Below the pieces are notes generated by a model, which was not told the DNA's origin, ran no database searches, and saw only the letters and a program-made list of their open reading frames with translations. A DNA stretch of 64,000 nucleotides from CAYJAD01 sp964368075. GTDB taxonomy: Bacteria > Desulfobacterota > Desulfovibrionia > Desulfovibrionales > Desulfovibrionaceae. Position numbers and translations under genes: made by a program. The DNA lies in NCBI GenBank assembly GCA_964368075.1, contig CAYJAD010000010.1, positions 1 to 64,000 of the forward strand. The letters are read 5' to 3'. Positions 15,157 to 24,230 of the stretch are shown piece after piece; the stretch's first letter is position 1; each line of letters opens with the position of its first letter.

Positions 15157-16374
15157 ATGTCGAAAGTTAATAAAGTAATACTTGCGTATTCCGGCGGGTT
15201 AGACACATCTGTCATTTTAAAATGGCTGATTGAGACCTATAATTGCGAAGTCATCACCATGACAGCAGACCTTGGACAAAGCGAAGATTTGTCCGGCGTA
15301 GAAGAAAAAGCCCTTAAAACCGGTGCTTCCAAAGCTTATGTAGAAGATTTACGCGAAGAATTTGCCCGAGATTATGTTTTCCCCATGATGCGTGCTTGTG
15401 GTCTGTATGAAAGCCGCTATTTACTTGGCACAGCCATTGCTCGTCCCCTTATTGCCAAGCGTTTGGTAGAAATTGCTCGTAAAGAAGGTGCCGATGCCGT
15501 AGCTCACGGCGCCACCGGTAAAGGCAATGACCAAGTACGTTTTGAATTTTCCGTTAATGCTCTTGCACCGGACATTCGCGTTATTGCCCCTTGGCGTGAA
15601 TGGGACCTTATGTCTCGCACAGTGTTAAATGATTTTGCCGATAAACATGGCATTGTTATTTCCTCTGAAGCCAAGCGCTATAGCATGGACGAAAATATGC
15701 TTCACTGCAGCTTTGAAGGTTCTGAATTAGAAGATCCAGGCGCTGCCCCTGACGATACTTGCTACCGTTTATGCGTACCCATGGAAAAAGCCCCCGATGA
15801 ACCTGAAGTCATTACTATCAGCTTTGAGCGTGGTAATCCCGTAGCGGTAAATGGTGAAACCATGTCCCCTGCGACTATTGTAAAGCATTTAAATACCCTT
15901 GGTGCTAAACACGGTATTGGTCGCCTTGATATGGTGGAAAACCGTGTAGTAGGTATGAAATGCCGCGGTGTTTACGAAACCCCCGGCGGTACCATATTAT
16001 ACACAGCTCACCGAGACCTTGAAGGCCTTTGCCTTGACCGTGAAGTGCTCGCTACCCGCGATTTATTGGTACCTCGTTATTCCACTACTATTTATGATGG
16101 ATTCTGGTTTGCGCCTGAGCGTGAAGTCATGCAAGCTCTTATGGATAAAGCGCAAGAATTTGTCACCGGCACTGTGACCTTAAAGCTTTACAAAGGTAAT
16201 GCTTGGCCCATTAGTCGTACATCTCCTTACAGCTTATTCTCTCATGATTTAGCGACTTTTGAAGAAGCCGACGTGGCCACCTACGATCATAAAGACGCTG
16301 CTGGCTTTATTCGCCTTGACGGTTTGCGTTTACGCACCATCGCCGGCATGAAACAAAAAATGAACTTAAAATAA
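15157..16374 (+). CDS. argG: Argininosuccinate synthase
   Basis: This 405-residue cytoplasmic enzyme joins citrulline and aspartate with ATP to make argininosuccinate, the penultimate step of arginine synthesis. The PP-loop AYSGGLDTSVIL lies at residues 10-21. Further family blocks are HGATGKGNDQVRFE (about 115-128) and EAKRYSMDENMLHCSFEGSE (about 169-188). Length is normal for ArgG (about 400). GAGG precedes the ATG. argH follows after 18 bases, so both are in one operon. Confidence 0.97.
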   Translation: MSKVNKVILAYSGGLDTSVILKWLIETYNCEVITMTADLGQSEDLSGVEEKALKTGASKAYVEDLREEFARDYVFPMMRACGLYESRYLLGTAIARPLIAKRLVEIARKEGADAVAHGATGKGNDQVRFEFSVNALAPDIRVIAPWREWDLMSRTVLNDFADKHGIVISSEAKRYSMDENMLHCSFEGSELEDPGAAPDDTCYRLCVPMEKAPDEPEVITISFERGNPVAVNGETMSPATIVKHLNTLGAKHGIGRLDMVENRVVGMKCRGVYETPGGTILYTAHRDLEGLCLDREVLATRDLLVPRYSTTIYDGFWFAPEREVMQALMDKAQEFVTGTVTLKLYKGNAWPISRTSPYSLFSHDLATFEEADVATYDHKDAAGFIRLDGLRLRTIAGMKQKMNLK

Positions 16375-16392
16375 CCAGTAAAAGAGATACTC

Positions 16393-17781
16393 ATGTCAAA
16401 AAACACTTCTTGGGGTGGTCGCTTTTCTCAAGGACCAGAAGAGGCCGTTGCAGCCTATACCGAATCTTGTTCTTATGATCAGGCTCTGTATGCCCACGAT
16501 ATCGCCGGTTCCAAAGCCCATGCACGCATGCTTGGGCGTCAAGGCATCATCACTGTGGAAGAAGCCGAGCAACTTGTTGCAGGTCTTGAAACTGTGCAAG
16601 CTGAAATTGAATCGGGGGACTTTACGTGGAAAACATCCCTTGAAGATGTACACATGAATATTGAGTCGCGCTTAACGGAAATTGTAGGAGACGTGGGCAA
16701 GAAGCTTCATACAGGTCGTAGCCGAAATGACCAAGTGGGTCTTGCCTTTCGTCTCTTTGTTTCCGATAACATACGTCAATGGCAACAACTGACCCATCAG
16801 CTTATCGGTGTTTTTGTGGCACGTGCCAAAGAACATCAAGACAGTATACTTCCCGGCTATACCCACTTACAACCGGCACAACCAGTAAGCCTTGCCCAGC
16901 ATTTATTGGCTTATGCATGGATGTTTAGCCGAGATCATGCTCGCATGGTTGATGCAGAAAAACGCGTACGCATTTCTCCATTAGGTGCTGCCGCTTTAGC
17001 TGGTACAACGTATAATCTTGATCCTGCGTCTGTAGCTCAAGAATTAGATATGTATGGCATTTTTCATAACTCTATGGATGCTGTCGCCGATAGAGATTTT
17101 TTGGCAGAGGCTCTTTTTACAGCTTCTTGCACCATGATGCATCTCTCGCGCTTTTGTGAAGAAATTTTACTGTGGGCTAATCCTGCTTTTGGTTTTATAA
17201 ACCTGCCCGATGGCTATGCCACGGGGTCTTCTATTATGCCACAAAAGAAAAATCCCGATGTGGCAGAGCTTATGCGTGGTAAGGTGGGACGCGTTTACGG
17301 TTCCCTCACAGCTATGCTTACTACTTTGAAAGGTCTTCCCCTCACATACAATAGAGACTTGCAAGAAGATAAAGAACCCTTTCTTGATGCCACAAAAACA
17401 TTGCAATCTTCCCTGACACTCATGGCAGGCATGCTTGATGCGCTGACATTTCGTACAGATCGCATGTATGCCGCTTGTAAGGCAGGATTTTTAAACGCAA
17501 CAGAGCTAGCAGACTATCTTGTGGGAAAAGGCATAGCCTTTCGCGAAGCCCATCACATTACCGGTGCTGCCGTAGCTCTTGCCGAACAAAAAGGTATAGG
17601 TCTTGAAGATGTGGCTCTTGAAAATTTACAAGGTATTTGCGCACAAATAGGGCAAGATGTTTATGATGTTTTAGATTATAAAGCCGCAGTGCTTCGGCGC
17701 AATACACCGGGAGGCACCGGCCCAGCATCTATTCAGCAACAATTGACAGATATTGAGATTTGGCTACAGAAGCAGTCATGA
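16393..17781 (+). CDS. argH: Argininosuccinate lyase
   Basis: This 462-residue enzyme splits argininosuccinate to arginine and fumarate. The fumarase/aspartase-superfamily signature GSSIMPQKKNPD, with the catalytic serine loop, is at about residues 278-289. HTGRSRNDQV (about 107-116) and THLQPAQPVS (about 157-166) are also conserved. Length is typical. A GAG-type ribosome site lies just before the ATG. The stop overlaps the start of the next gene (ATGA at 17778-17781), so arginine synthesis and the PTS genes appear co-translated. Confidence 0.97.
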   Translation: MSKNTSWGGRFSQGPEEAVAAYTESCSYDQALYAHDIAGSKAHARMLGRQGIITVEEAEQLVAGLETVQAEIESGDFTWKTSLEDVHMNIESRLTEIVGDVGKKLHTGRSRNDQVGLAFRLFVSDNIRQWQQLTHQLIGVFVARAKEHQDSILPGYTHLQPAQPVSLAQHLLAYAWMFSRDHARMVDAEKRVRISPLGAAALAGTTYNLDPASVAQELDMYGIFHNSMDAVADRDFLAEALFTASCTMMHLSRFCEEILLWANPAFGFINLPDGYATGSSIMPQKKNPDVAELMRGKVGRVYGSLTAMLTTLKGLPLTYNRDLQEDKEPFLDATKTLQSSLTLMAGMLDALTFRTDRMYAACKAGFLNATELADYLVGKGIAFREAHHITGAAVALAEQKGIGLEDVALENLQGICAQIGQDVYDVLDYKAAVLRRNTPGGTGPASIQQQLTDIEIWLQKQS

Positions 17782-18530
17782 ACAGCCCTTTGCAAAAGCG
17801 CACACTATGGCGTTGCCTCATGCGCACATGGAGCATAGGTGCCGCCATGTCTTCACATGGCATGCAGCGTGTGGGCTTTTTGCATGCCATGGACCCTGCT
17901 TTAAAAGAATTGTATTCTGATGCATGTGCCCTACAAAATGCAAGACGTCGCTACCTTTGCCATGTACGCACACATACAGTCATGGCTTCTCTCTTGGTAG
18001 GATTTTGCATAGCTCTTGAAAAAAGTATTTGTGCGGGGCACATGCCTTCTGAACATACAGAAAAGCTTATTTCCACCACTGCTACTACCCTTTCGGCCAT
18101 TGGAGATTCGTTTTTCAGTGCCACCGTATTGGTTTGTTGGGCTTTATTATGCGGCCTTTGCATAGCCCATGGCTCTGCAGCTTGGGTGGTGGGTATTACA
18201 GCATTACTTCTGACACTTGTAATTTTTTTTCGTATCTATACTTTTTATTTAAGTGTAAACCATGGCTTGTATGTTTTGCAATCTTTGCGTAAAATGAATC
18301 TTATTAACTGGGCCGAACGCATTAAAGTAATCAACGCTCTGCTCATCGTGCTCTTTTTTTTGGAAATATCTGCAGGAGAAAATGTATTTTATTGGGGAAA
18401 TGAATTTTGGGGTTTAATGAGCTTGCTTATAGCGGCATTAATTATTAACAGAATGCATATTTCAAGATTTTTTCTTGTTTTAAGTGCCTTTGCTATACTT
18501 TTTTTCCATAGTGTTTCTTGGGTTGTATGA
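17778..18530 (+). CDS. PTS mannose-family EIID component, orphan
   Basis: This 250-residue membrane protein is read from the ATG overlapping the argH stop. The N-terminal block has the EIID pattern: RTWSIGAAMSSHGMQRVGFL, then HAMDPALKELYSD, then THTVMASLLVGFCIALEK. Four hydrophobic segments follow. EIID normally forms a sugar permease with EIIC, energised by EIIA and EIIB. None of these is in the window, although HPr and EI follow directly. The protein is somewhat shorter than the usual 270-300 residues. It may work with distant EIIC/EIIAB genes, or be a relic kept for operon reasons. Confidence 0.75.
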   Translation: MNSPLQKRTLWRCLMRTWSIGAAMSSHGMQRVGFLHAMDPALKELYSDACALQNARRRYLCHVRTHTVMASLLVGFCIALEKSICAGHMPSEHTEKLISTTATTLSAIGDSFFSATVLVCWALLCGLCIAHGSAAWVVGITALLLTLVIFFRIYTFYLSVNHGLYVLQSLRKMNLINWAERIKVINALLIVLFFLEISAGENVFYWGNEFWGLMSLLIAALIINRMHISRFFLVLSAFAILFFHSVSWVV

Positions 18531-18569
18531 TTGTTGCCTTTACATGCTGTCATAAGAAAGGAGACGAAC

Positions 18570-18857
18570 ATGGCTTTTGAAAAAACGAAACATGGCTTAA
18601 GCTTTGGTGTCTTGGTTCAATCTCCCCTAGGGTTACATGCCCGCCCCGCAGCAAGACTTGCTCAAGAAGTACAAGATTTTAATGTGGATGTCGCAGTAAA
18701 ATGTGGCACAAACTTTGCCGATGGTAAAAGTATTTTAGACTTACTTACCCTAGGTGCCGTATCTGGCAGCGAACTTATTTTTTATGCTCAAGGGGAAGAT
18801 GCCAACGCCTGCCTTGCCCGAATCGAAGAACTTTTTTATACAGAATTTAAGGAATAA
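18570..18857 (+). CDS. ptsH: Phosphocarrier protein HPr
   Basis: This 95-residue cytoplasmic phosphocarrier accepts phosphate from enzyme I. The phosphorylated His23 is in SPLGLHARPAA. A DGKSILDLLTLG block contains Ser54 at the position of the regulatory serine of HPr. The start is the ATG at 18570, with AAGGAG at good spacing; an in-frame reading from 18531 has no ribosome site. It lies between EIID and enzyme I genes in one operon, 2 bases before ptsI. No HPr kinase is seen here, so use of the serine is unproven. Confidence 0.95.
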   Translation: MAFEKTKHGLSFGVLVQSPLGLHARPAARLAQEVQDFNVDVAVKCGTNFADGKSILDLLTLGAVSGSELIFYAQGEDANACLARIEELFYTEFKE

Positions 18858-18859
18858 TT

Positions 18860-20629
18860 ATGGCCCGCTCTCAACTTTATGGCACTTGCGTAGCGCCAGG
18901 TATTGCCATTGGTAAAATAGTGCGCACCCATCAAGAAGCGCCAGTGCAAGAATGTTTTGTAAAGCCACAAGAAATTGAAGGTGAAATAGAAAAGTTACGT
19001 CAAGCCACCAAGACTGTAAGCGAAGACCTTTATGCCAGTAAAGCCAATATTCAAAAAGGCCTCAGTGAGCATTCTTCACTTATTCAAACCCATATAATGA
19101 TTAGTAAGGATCCACGTCTTTTGGATGATGCTGAGGAATTTGTACGCACACAACATATGTGTGCCCCTTGGGCCATGCAAAGAGCAATAGATGCCCTCTG
19201 TGCTGCATTTCAAGATATTGATGATCCTTACCTTCAAGAGCGAGCCCTAGATTTACGTGCCGTGGGTCTTCGTCTACAATGCCGTCTTGCCGGCAAGGAA
19301 TATGTTCCCTTAGCTGATGATTCACCCAGTGTACACATGGCTGAAGATCTTTCCCCTGTAGACACTTTAGATTTACCGGTGCACCGCACACTGGCCTTGG
19401 TCATGGCAGAAGGCGGCCCCACTTCTCATACGGCTATTTTGGCGCGCTCCTTACATATTCCGGCCATGGTGGGCGTTACTGGTATTTTAGAAATGGCCAA
19501 AGAAGGTGATCTTGTTATTGTAGATGCTCTTAATGGCTGTGTTTACATAGATCCTAATGATCAAGAAATAGAACTTTTCCATCAAAAAAAAGAAGAATAT
19601 GAGCATTGGGAAGAAAGTATTAAGCAGAATGCGCATTTAATTGCTGAAACCCACGATGCTGTGCGCATAGAAGTGCAAGCAAATGTAAAAAATAGTGCTG
19701 AACTTGAAAAAATGGCTCAGCATGGCGGCGAAGGTATTGGCCTGTATCGTACAGAATTTGCTTACCTAGGCGAGCGCAAAGTACCTTCTGAAGAGCAATT
19801 GTATAGAGAATATAGCGAGGCCGTACAAAAAATTGCGCCTCAAAGAATAACTTTTCGTATTTTAGACGTGGGCGCCGATAAAATGATCGATACCCAAACA
19901 GCTTTGAAAGAAGCTAACCCCGCCCTTGGTTTACGAGGAATACGTTTTTGCTTACGTCATCGCCGTTTACTACGCACACAATTACGTGCCTTGTCTCGTG
20001 CTGCTTTACATGGTAACATGGCTATTATGGTACCCATGATAACCTGTCTTGAAGAGGTTATCACCGTTAAGCAAATTTTACGCGAAGTACACCAAGATCT
20101 TTCGGCTCAAGGCATTGCCCACGCTGATCATATTCCTTTAGGAGTTATGATCGAAGTACCGGCGGCTGTGCTCATTGCCGATGTGCTGGCTCGCGAATGC
20201 GATTTTTTAAGCATTGGCACCAATGACCTTGTGCACTATTTACTTGCCATTGACCGTGGCAATAAACATGTGGCTTACTTGCACCAACCTTTGCACCCAG
20301 CTGTAACTCAGTCTATTAAACGTGTCATAGATAGTGCTCATAAAGAAGGTATTGGGGTGTCTGTATGCGGTGAAATGGTCACAGATCCCTACTGTTTAGC
20401 GGTATTGGTGGGCATGGGTATTGACAGCATATCTACGACACCACAGGATATTCCGGCTATTAAGCACTTGATACGTCATCTTGATACAGAGCATTGTCGT
20501 CATATGGTACAAGAAATACTTATGACGCATGATACGGCATCTTGTGTGCGTAAAGTTTCTAAAACTTTAGCGCAAAGCCTTCGCAAAGATTTTTCTTTTT
20601 ATACTTCATTGATTCCTACACACGGATAA
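18860..20629 (+). CDS. ptsI: PTS enzyme I (PEP-protein phosphotransferase)
   Basis: This 589-residue cytoplasmic protein moves phosphate from PEP to HPr. The mobile-domain active site is GGPTSHTAILARS with His at about residue 190. The PEP-binding barrel shows GLYRTEFAYL, LDVGADKM, NPALGLRGIRFCL, MIEVPAAVLIAD, SIGTNDLVHY and the catalytic Cys in VCGEMV (about residue 505). Length matches family members (570-590). It is last of the argGH-EIID-HPr-EI run. With no EIIC in view, the system may mainly have a regulatory role or serve a distant permease. Confidence 0.95.
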   Translation: MARSQLYGTCVAPGIAIGKIVRTHQEAPVQECFVKPQEIEGEIEKLRQATKTVSEDLYASKANIQKGLSEHSSLIQTHIMISKDPRLLDDAEEFVRTQHMCAPWAMQRAIDALCAAFQDIDDPYLQERALDLRAVGLRLQCRLAGKEYVPLADDSPSVHMAEDLSPVDTLDLPVHRTLALVMAEGGPTSHTAILARSLHIPAMVGVTGILEMAKEGDLVIVDALNGCVYIDPNDQEIELFHQKKEEYEHWEESIKQNAHLIAETHDAVRIEVQANVKNSAELEKMAQHGGEGIGLYRTEFAYLGERKVPSEEQLYREYSEAVQKIAPQRITFRILDVGADKMIDTQTALKEANPALGLRGIRFCLRHRRLLRTQLRALSRAALHGNMAIMVPMITCLEEVITVKQILREVHQDLSAQGIAHADHIPLGVMIEVPAAVLIADVLARECDFLSIGTNDLVHYLLAIDRGNKHVAYLHQPLHPAVTQSIKRVIDSAHKEGIGVSVCGEMVTDPYCLAVLVGMGIDSISTTPQDIPAIKHLIRHLDTEHCRHMVQEILMTHDTASCVRKVSKTLAQSLRKDFSFYTSLIPTHG

Positions 20630-20632
20630 AAT

Positions 20633-21094
20633 ATGGCAAAAAAAAATTCTCCTTCCTCCATAGCTTCTAATAAAAAGGCACGTCATCTTTATGAATTAAG
20701 TGACTTTCTTGAAGCTGGCATCAGCCTTACTGGCCCTGAAGTGAAAAGCTTGCGCGTAGGTAAAGTAAGCTTTATGGACAGCTATATTGATTTTAAACAA
20801 GGCGAAGCTATTCTTGTGGGCTTACATATTGCCCCCTATGAAAATGCAGGCTATGTGGTGCAAAATCCCACAAGAGAAAGAAAACTACTTTTACATGCTC
20901 GTGAAATTAAAGCACTTGCCGCCACGGTAGAACAAAAAGGTCTTACCATTGTGCCGGTAAAGTTATACTTTAAGCAAGGCAAAATTAAGTTAGAGATTGC
21001 TGTGGGACGTGGTAAAAAATTGCATGATCATAGAGAAACATTAAAACGGCGTGCAGAAAATCGCGATATGGAACGCTCCCTGCTTGACCGTTAA
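20633..21094 (+). CDS. smpB: SsrA-binding protein SmpB
   Basis: This 153-residue RNA-binding protein delivers tmRNA to stalled ribosomes. Visible are NKKARHLYELSDFLEAGISLTG-type N-terminal strands, the GPEVKSLR block, AYENAGY-like loop (APYENAGY), the RKLLLHAREI segment, and a basic C-terminal tail (GRGKKLHDHRETLKRRAENRDMER) that enters the decoding site. It begins 3 bases after the ptsI stop. tmRNA itself was not seen in the window. Confidence 0.95.
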   Translation: MAKKNSPSSIASNKKARHLYELSDFLEAGISLTGPEVKSLRVGKVSFMDSYIDFKQGEAILVGLHIAPYENAGYVVQNPTRERKLLLHAREIKALAATVEQKGLTIVPVKLYFKQGKIKLEIAVGRGKKLHDHRETLKRRAENRDMERSLLDR

Positions 21095-21132
21095 AAAATT
21101 ATACATCAACAAAGTACATTAAGGATAAAAGC

Positions 21133-22755
21133 ATGGTAATAGGCCCTTGGACACATGATGAATTTATGGAAGAGGCACGAAAATTTCATAACTACCCTGC
21201 CCCCGGACTCATTATTGGGGGATATATGGTAGAAATGGCCAGACAAGCCCTACCCCAAGGCATTTTATTTGATGCCATTAGCGAGACTTCGCAATGTTTA
21301 CCCGATGCTGTGCAATTGCTTACTCCTTGTACCGTAGGCAATGGGTGGCTACGTATTTATAACTTCGGCCTTTATGCTTTAAGTCTTTTTGATAAACACA
21401 CGGGGGAAGGGGTGCGTGTTCATTTAGATGTGGAAAAACTTACATCTTTTCCCGAAATACGTGCTTGGTTTTTAAAAGAAAAAAAGAAAGTTGACCAAGA
21501 TACTCCACGCTTACAACAAGAAATACGTGAAGCTGGGCAAAGTATTCTTACCTTGCGCCCTGTCCAACTTCTTCCCCAAGCTCTTGGGCATGGCGGGAAA
21601 GGAAAAATTGCCCGATGTCCTCTCTGTGGTGAATGGCATCCGGCAGCCTTTGGGGGCATTTGTCGCTCTTGTCAGGGCGAATCACCTTATGAGCAAGGGC
21701 CTGGGCTCTCTTTTTCTGGCCCAGAGTTAGTAGCCGTACCTGTAGAAAAGGCTGTAGGGCAAGAAGCCTTACACGATATGACGCAGATTGTGCCCGGTGA
21801 AAAAAAAGAAGTGGCTTTTCATGCTGGTCAAAAGCTTGATATTGGTGATGTGTGCCGTTTACAGCACATGGGTCGCAGTAGTATTTATACAAAAGAAAAT
21901 TCTCCAGATGCCAGCGAATGGGTGCATGAAGATGCCGTAGTACAGCAATTTGCCTTGCGCATGCCGGGTAATGGTGTGGTGGTGGAAGGCCCCCCTCACG
22001 AAGGCAAGGTGAACTTCAAAGCTGCCCGTAGCGGTTTATTATGGGTGGACACCTCGCGCTTAGAGCGTTTTAATCTTATCCCCGATGTTATGTGTGCTAC
22101 AAGGCACAGTATGGGTATTATTAAAGAAGGCTCGCGCATAGCTGGAAGCCGCGCTATTCCCTTATATCTTTCACAGCAAAATCTTACCAAAGCTTTGGCG
22201 ACTCTTGATGAAGGCCCTCTTTTTGAAGTATTGCCTTTGCGACAAGCTAAAATAGGCATTCTTGTCACAGGAACAGAAGTTTTTAGCGGCCTTATTCAAG
22301 ATAAATTCGCCCCCATTATTAAGCAAAAAGCCGAAGCTTTGCACAGTACTGTGGTGAAAACGCTTATTGTGCCCGACGATGCAGCGCAAATAACCACGGC
22401 TGTTAACGAGCTTATTGTGGCCGGTGTGGATCTTATTGTAACTACAGCGGGTATGTCTGTGGACCCTGATGATGTGACTAAAAAAGGACTCTTTGATGCT
22501 GGCTTAACCGATGTGCTTTTTGGCATGCCTGTATTACCGGGCACTATGACCCTTACCGGACGCATTGGCAATGTGCAAGTGCTTGGTGTTCCAGCTTGTG
22601 CTTTATACTATAAAACAACAGGTATAGATTTACTCTTTCCACGTTTATTGGCGGGCTGTAAAATCAGCCGCTTAGATTTGGCTCGATTAGGGCATGGTGG
22701 TTTATGTATGGAATGTAAGACATGTATTTACCCTAAATGTCCTTTTGGGCGTTAG
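21133..22755 (+). CDS. FmdE-MoeA/MoaB-like fusion protein
   Basis: This 540-residue cytoplasmic protein has three parts. Residues about 8-145 resemble FmdE: FHNYPAPGLIIGGYM, a CTVGNGWLRIYNFG block and GVRVHLDVEKL. A zinc-finger-like CPLCGEWHPAAFGGICRSC is at about 160-178. Residues about 370-510 are a molybdopterin-binding MoaB/MoeA C domain: KIGILVTGTEVFSG, DLIVTTAGMSVDPDD and VLFGMPVLPGTM. The tail ends in a Cys cluster (CMECKTCIYPKCPFGR). Such fusions are sometimes labelled trehalose-binding protein, which has little support from sequence. A role in molybdenum or tungsten cofactor insertion, for example into the formate dehydrogenase encoded 5 kb away, is plausible inference. Confidence 0.8.
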   Translation: MVIGPWTHDEFMEEARKFHNYPAPGLIIGGYMVEMARQALPQGILFDAISETSQCLPDAVQLLTPCTVGNGWLRIYNFGLYALSLFDKHTGEGVRVHLDVEKLTSFPEIRAWFLKEKKKVDQDTPRLQQEIREAGQSILTLRPVQLLPQALGHGGKGKIARCPLCGEWHPAAFGGICRSCQGESPYEQGPGLSFSGPELVAVPVEKAVGQEALHDMTQIVPGEKKEVAFHAGQKLDIGDVCRLQHMGRSSIYTKENSPDASEWVHEDAVVQQFALRMPGNGVVVEGPPHEGKVNFKAARSGLLWVDTSRLERFNLIPDVMCATRHSMGIIKEGSRIAGSRAIPLYLSQQNLTKALATLDEGPLFEVLPLRQAKIGILVTGTEVFSGLIQDKFAPIIKQKAEALHSTVVKTLIVPDDAAQITTAVNELIVAGVDLIVTTAGMSVDPDDVTKKGLFDAGLTDVLFGMPVLPGTMTLTGRIGNVQVLGVPACALYYKTTGIDLLFPRLLAGCKISRLDLARLGHGGLCMECKTCIYPKCPFGR

Positions 22756-22770
22756 TGGCTTGTTTTAAGC

Positions 22771-22790
22771 AGATGCTAAATTAAGCATCT
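22771..22790 (+). terminator. Terminator after the FmdE-MoeA gene
   Basis: Perfect AGATGCT/AGCATCT stem with a 6-base loop, followed by TTTCT. It is a short, weak-looking intrinsic terminator ending the rightward run. Confidence 0.6.
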
Positions 22791-22877
22791 TTCTAATGCA
22801 AAAATTTTGGAGCTTGACAGAATACTTTTTTTTATTGTTGCTTTTTTGTACACAATCGTAGCAATAGGAGGTGTGTT

Positions 22878-23801
22878 ATGTTTTTCTCTGTTGCAGGTAT
22901 AGAGGTAAATCCTTTTATTCCCCCTATTGTAGCTTTTTTTATTTCATTTGTAGCATCTATGGGAGGGATTTCCGGAGCATTTTTACTGTTGCCCTTTCAA
23001 ATGTCTGTACTTGGTTACACGCACCCTTCAGTAAGTGCTACCAACCAATTTTTTAATATTATAGCTATTCCTAGTGGTGTATACCGCTATTGGAAAGAAG
23101 GCCGCCTTGTATGGCCTTTGGTGTGGATTGTGGTACTTGGCACTTTGCCCGGAGTTTTTATCGGTGCCATTGTGCGTGTTTTATATTTGCCAGATGCAAA
23201 AAACTTCAAACTTTTTGCGGCGACGGTACTGCTCTATATTGGTGCAAAAATGCTTTTAGACATGCACAAAAAGACAATAAAGAAAGGGGGACAAGAAAAA
23301 AGTTTGCAAGATATGGAAAAAAACGCACCTAAAGAAGCCGGCTATAAGGTATCACAAGTTATAAGTTTGACTATGCATACCCTGCACTTTCGCTTTTATG
23401 ATACGGAATATAAAGTAAATTTATGGGGTATTTTTTCTTTAAGTTTCATTGTTGGCATTGTGGGTGGCATTTATGGCATAGGCGGCGGGGCTATAATAGC
23501 ACCTTTTTTCATAACCTATTTTGGCTTACCTATTTACATTGTAGCAGGGGCGACTCTTTTAGGTACTTTTGTAACTTCAATTGGCGGCGTTGCCTTTTAT
23601 CAAGTCATCGCTCCATTTTATCCCCAGTTTTCTGTAGCACCTGATGTGCTTTTAGGTTTACTCTTTGGTATTGGTGGAGCTTTGGGCATGTATTTGGGGG
23701 CACGTTGTCAAAAATACGTTCCTGCCACTCTTATTAAATATATTTTGGCAGCTTGTTTGCTTCTCACAGCCTGTAAATATGTTTGGGATTTTTTGGCATA
23801 G
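22878..23801 (+). CDS. TauE/SafE-family permease
   Basis: This 307-residue inner-membrane protein has about eight membrane segments in two related halves. Each half starts with a Gly-rich, Pro-ending helix: MGGISGAFLLLPFQM at about residues 34-48 and GGIYGIGGGAIIAPFF at about 197-212. This is the TauE/SafE (DUF81) pattern. Members export sulfite, sulfoacetate or other organic anions. The substrate cannot be read here; a sulfur anion would fit a sulfidogen. A central loop of about 60 residues is Lys rich. A full AGGAGG precedes the ATG. It is a single-gene unit. Confidence 0.9.
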   Translation: MFFSVAGIEVNPFIPPIVAFFISFVASMGGISGAFLLLPFQMSVLGYTHPSVSATNQFFNIIAIPSGVYRYWKEGRLVWPLVWIVVLGTLPGVFIGAIVRVLYLPDAKNFKLFAATVLLYIGAKMLLDMHKKTIKKGGQEKSLQDMEKNAPKEAGYKVSQVISLTMHTLHFRFYDTEYKVNLWGIFSLSFIVGIVGGIYGIGGGAIIAPFFITYFGLPIYIVAGATLLGTFVTSIGGVAFYQVIAPFYPQFSVAPDVLLGLLFGIGGALGMYLGARCQKYVPATLIKYILAACLLLTACKYVWDFLA

Positions 23802-23822
23802 GTTCCATGCCGGCTCATTCCT

Positions 23823-23914
23823 TACCCTGCTGTTCGTACTTCATGAGCGTGACTAAAAAATTCTACATTTTCTTTTTTGGGACTTACTTCAAAAATTGTA
23901 ATGGATTTAGCCAT
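23823..23914 (-). pseudogene. Short frameshifted leader or gene remnant
   Basis: An ATG at 23914 has an excellent GAGGAG ribosome site and codes MAKSITIFEVSPKKKM before a stop (to 23864). Shifting one base in the A-rich run lets reading continue (ENVEFFSHAHEVRTAG) to a stop at 23823. It may be a remnant of a small gene or a leader peptide. The hairpins at 23929-24006 lie upstream of it. Confidence 0.3.
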
Positions 23915-23928
23915 AATTTCTTCTCCTC

Positions 23929-24006
23929 AATGTATTTTGTGAGTTTATACCTACTTACAAAATACATTTCTTCCGAAAATTGCACATGCAATTTTCGGAA
24001 GAAATG
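23929..24006. repeat. 19-bp perfect inverted repeat overlapping a second hairpin
   Basis: Arms 23965-23983 and 23988-24006 are perfectly complementary over 19 bp with an ACAT loop. A second pair, 23929-23940 with 23957-23968 (12 bp, AATGTATTTTGT), overlaps the first arm by 4 bases, so the two stems are mutually exclusive at their edge. It lies in the 430-base spacer between two convergent genes; the rest of 23802-24230 shows no supported gene apart from the short remnant. Confidence 0.75.
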
Positions 24007-24230
24007 CTTATGATATTTATACACCATATTTTCCATGTGCGAGAAGCTTGCGCTGAACACTCTACAAAGCCTTTATAAGAAAGCTGCATGAGCATATTCT
24101 AAACAGTATCACTCCAAGAATTTGTGGGTGTGTTCTTTTTTTGTTTTTCCTTGTATTTTACTCATTTTTGAACATTCTGTTTTGACAAATCTTTGAAAAG
24201 TAATCCTTATTACAAAGAGTTGCTGACCTG

